Positions 63,416 to 64,000 of a DNA stretch of 64,000 bases are shown piece after piece. The notes under the pieces were generated by a model. That model was not told the DNA's origin. It saw only the letters and a list, made by a program, of their open reading frames with translations, and ran no database searches. Positions within the stretch are counted from its first letter, which is position 1, and each line of letters opens with the position of its first letter. The translations under genes were made by a program, and so were the position numbers. This DNA is from Phocoena phocoena (Eukaryota > Chordata > Mammalia > Artiodactyla > Phocoenidae): positions 27,664,842 through 27,728,841 of the forward strand of contig NC_089232.1 of NCBI RefSeq assembly GCF_963924675.1, given 5' to 3'.

Positions 63416-64000
63416 GATGCCCCCCCGAGAGGCCTAGGAGTCTTCAAAAGGGTACCTCCTTTAAAATGAAGCAGAACAGCGACCAAGAGCTCCTGGAAGC
63501 AGCTGCACGCCCCCCCTCTCCGCCCGGCCACTCGGGACCTAAACTGGAGGCTAGCTCCCCCCTTGAGTCTCCTTTTAGCTCGGGAGCTTGTCAGGCTGAC
63601 CACCACCGCGGCCATGGAAGCACCTGGTTTAGACAGAGCAAACTCATTTTTTTCCCCCAGAAGCATTCTCACAGGGTCTACAGGCCTGTCAAGAGGAGGG
63701 AACGTCAGGGAGCTTCAAGGCAGCATGCACGCAGCCTTCCAAATGGGAAAGCAAGGCTACTGCCAGCAGGCCCCCGTTCCCACGGGCACACTCGGCATAC
63801 ACCCCTGGGGTTCCTCACGAGTCCAAAGGGACACAGGTTACCCTGAGTTTCCTTCCCTGAATCAACTTCTCGAAGTAGGCTGTTCTGCATCCAGCGAACT
63901 GCCTCAGCCAAGGGACGCCGTCGCTGCTCCTCCGGGCCTGTGGCTATTCAGAAGCCTGCAGTGCCACAGGAAGGACGGGACTTAAACTGCAGTAAGAACG
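63416..64000 (+). repeat. Repeat unit 24, partial (585 bp, cut by window end)
   Basis: Starts in register with the others, has seven C in the tract and TTAAAC at the 566-571 position, and runs to the last base. The array therefore continues beyond the window. Confidence 0.97.

Larger units (their letters stand above)
1..64000 (+). repeat. Tandem macrosatellite array, 23 full units plus one partial
   Basis: The same 2.75-2.78 kb sequence recurs head-to-tail across the window with no spacer. Units start at 1, 2776, 5551, 8326, 11101, 13851, 16627, 19377, 22153, 24903, 27654, 30405, 33156, 35907, 38658, 41409, 44160, 46911, 49662, 52413, 55164, 57915, 60665 and 63416. Successive lengths are 2775 (four times), 2750, 2776, 2750, 2776, 2750, then 2751 throughout except 2750 for unit 22. 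I chose the phase so that unit 1 begins at base 1; the true unit boundary is arbitrary. Copies differ by only a few substitutions and small indels. Neither array edge is visible. The family could not be named: its ~1.4 kb half-unit and ~0.46 kb monomer are in the size range of several mammalian satellites, but length alone is not identification. Confidence 0.98.

Noticed and set aside
1..64000. CRISPR array
   Set aside because: Repeats are 2.75 kb units with no unique spacers, and no cas genes occur. The pattern is a eukaryotic satellite.
1..64000. Ribosomal DNA or D4Z4-type array with an embedded gene
   Set aside because: No rRNA-like blocks and no homeobox-like or other recognisable domain in any frame; the unit length also differs from both.
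1..64000. Local assembly collapse or expansion as the cause of the higher-order pattern
   Set aside because: Not excluded, but the ordered private alleles, mosaic units and different registers in different blocks are what unequal exchange gives. A simple assembly loop would give exact copies throughout.

Overview
The whole 64 kb window is one uninterrupted head-to-tail tandem array. It holds 23 complete copies and one partial copy of a 2.75-2.78 kb GC-rich unit, all in the same orientation. There is no flanking DNA, no recognisable transposable element and no credible protein-coding or RNA gene. This is satellite/macrosatellite DNA of a large eukaryotic genome. The length, the long G+C- and CpG-rich unit and the higher-order organisation suggest a vertebrate, probably a mammal. 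That is inference: I cannot match the unit to a named family from sequence alone.

The repeat is nested. Each unit is made of two diverged halves of about 1.39 kb (1-1388 and 1389-2775 in the first unit), roughly 80-85 % alike by eye. Each half is made of three more diverged monomers of about 0.48, 0.49 and 0.42 kb. The 2.75 kb unit is therefore a hexamer of an ancient ~0.46 kb monomer. Copies of the full unit differ from each other at only a handful of positions, so homogenisation is recent.

The array falls into haplotype blocks. Units 1-4 (1-11100) all carry a 25-bp segment near the 3' end ('long' units), and units 2-4 are almost identical. Units 5-9 (11101-24902) alternate short, long, short, long, short; units 6-7 and 8-9 form two copies of a 5,526-bp dimer. 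Units 10-12 are transitional short units. Units 13-16 and 17-20 form two copies of an 11,004-bp four-unit higher-order repeat (33156-44159 and 44160-55163). Units 21-24 are mosaics, and unit 22 carries left-end-type alleles inside a right-end-type block.

Two observations stand out. First, the deletion that defines short units comes with two substitutions that both match the other half of the unit, so it looks like one conversion or template-switch event between half-repeats that then spread. Second, a CTCF-like core motif lies in a CpG-island-like part of each unit. One G/C site switches it between a good and a broken match, and the good version is nearly fixed in units 12-23. This recalls CTCF-bound macrosatellites such as DXZ4, but binding is untested and the motif lacks one important base.

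The many open reading frames are by-products of a GC-rich repeat. The longest starts at GTG, and the longest ATG-started frame is broken by a C-tract length change in 15 of 24 copies.
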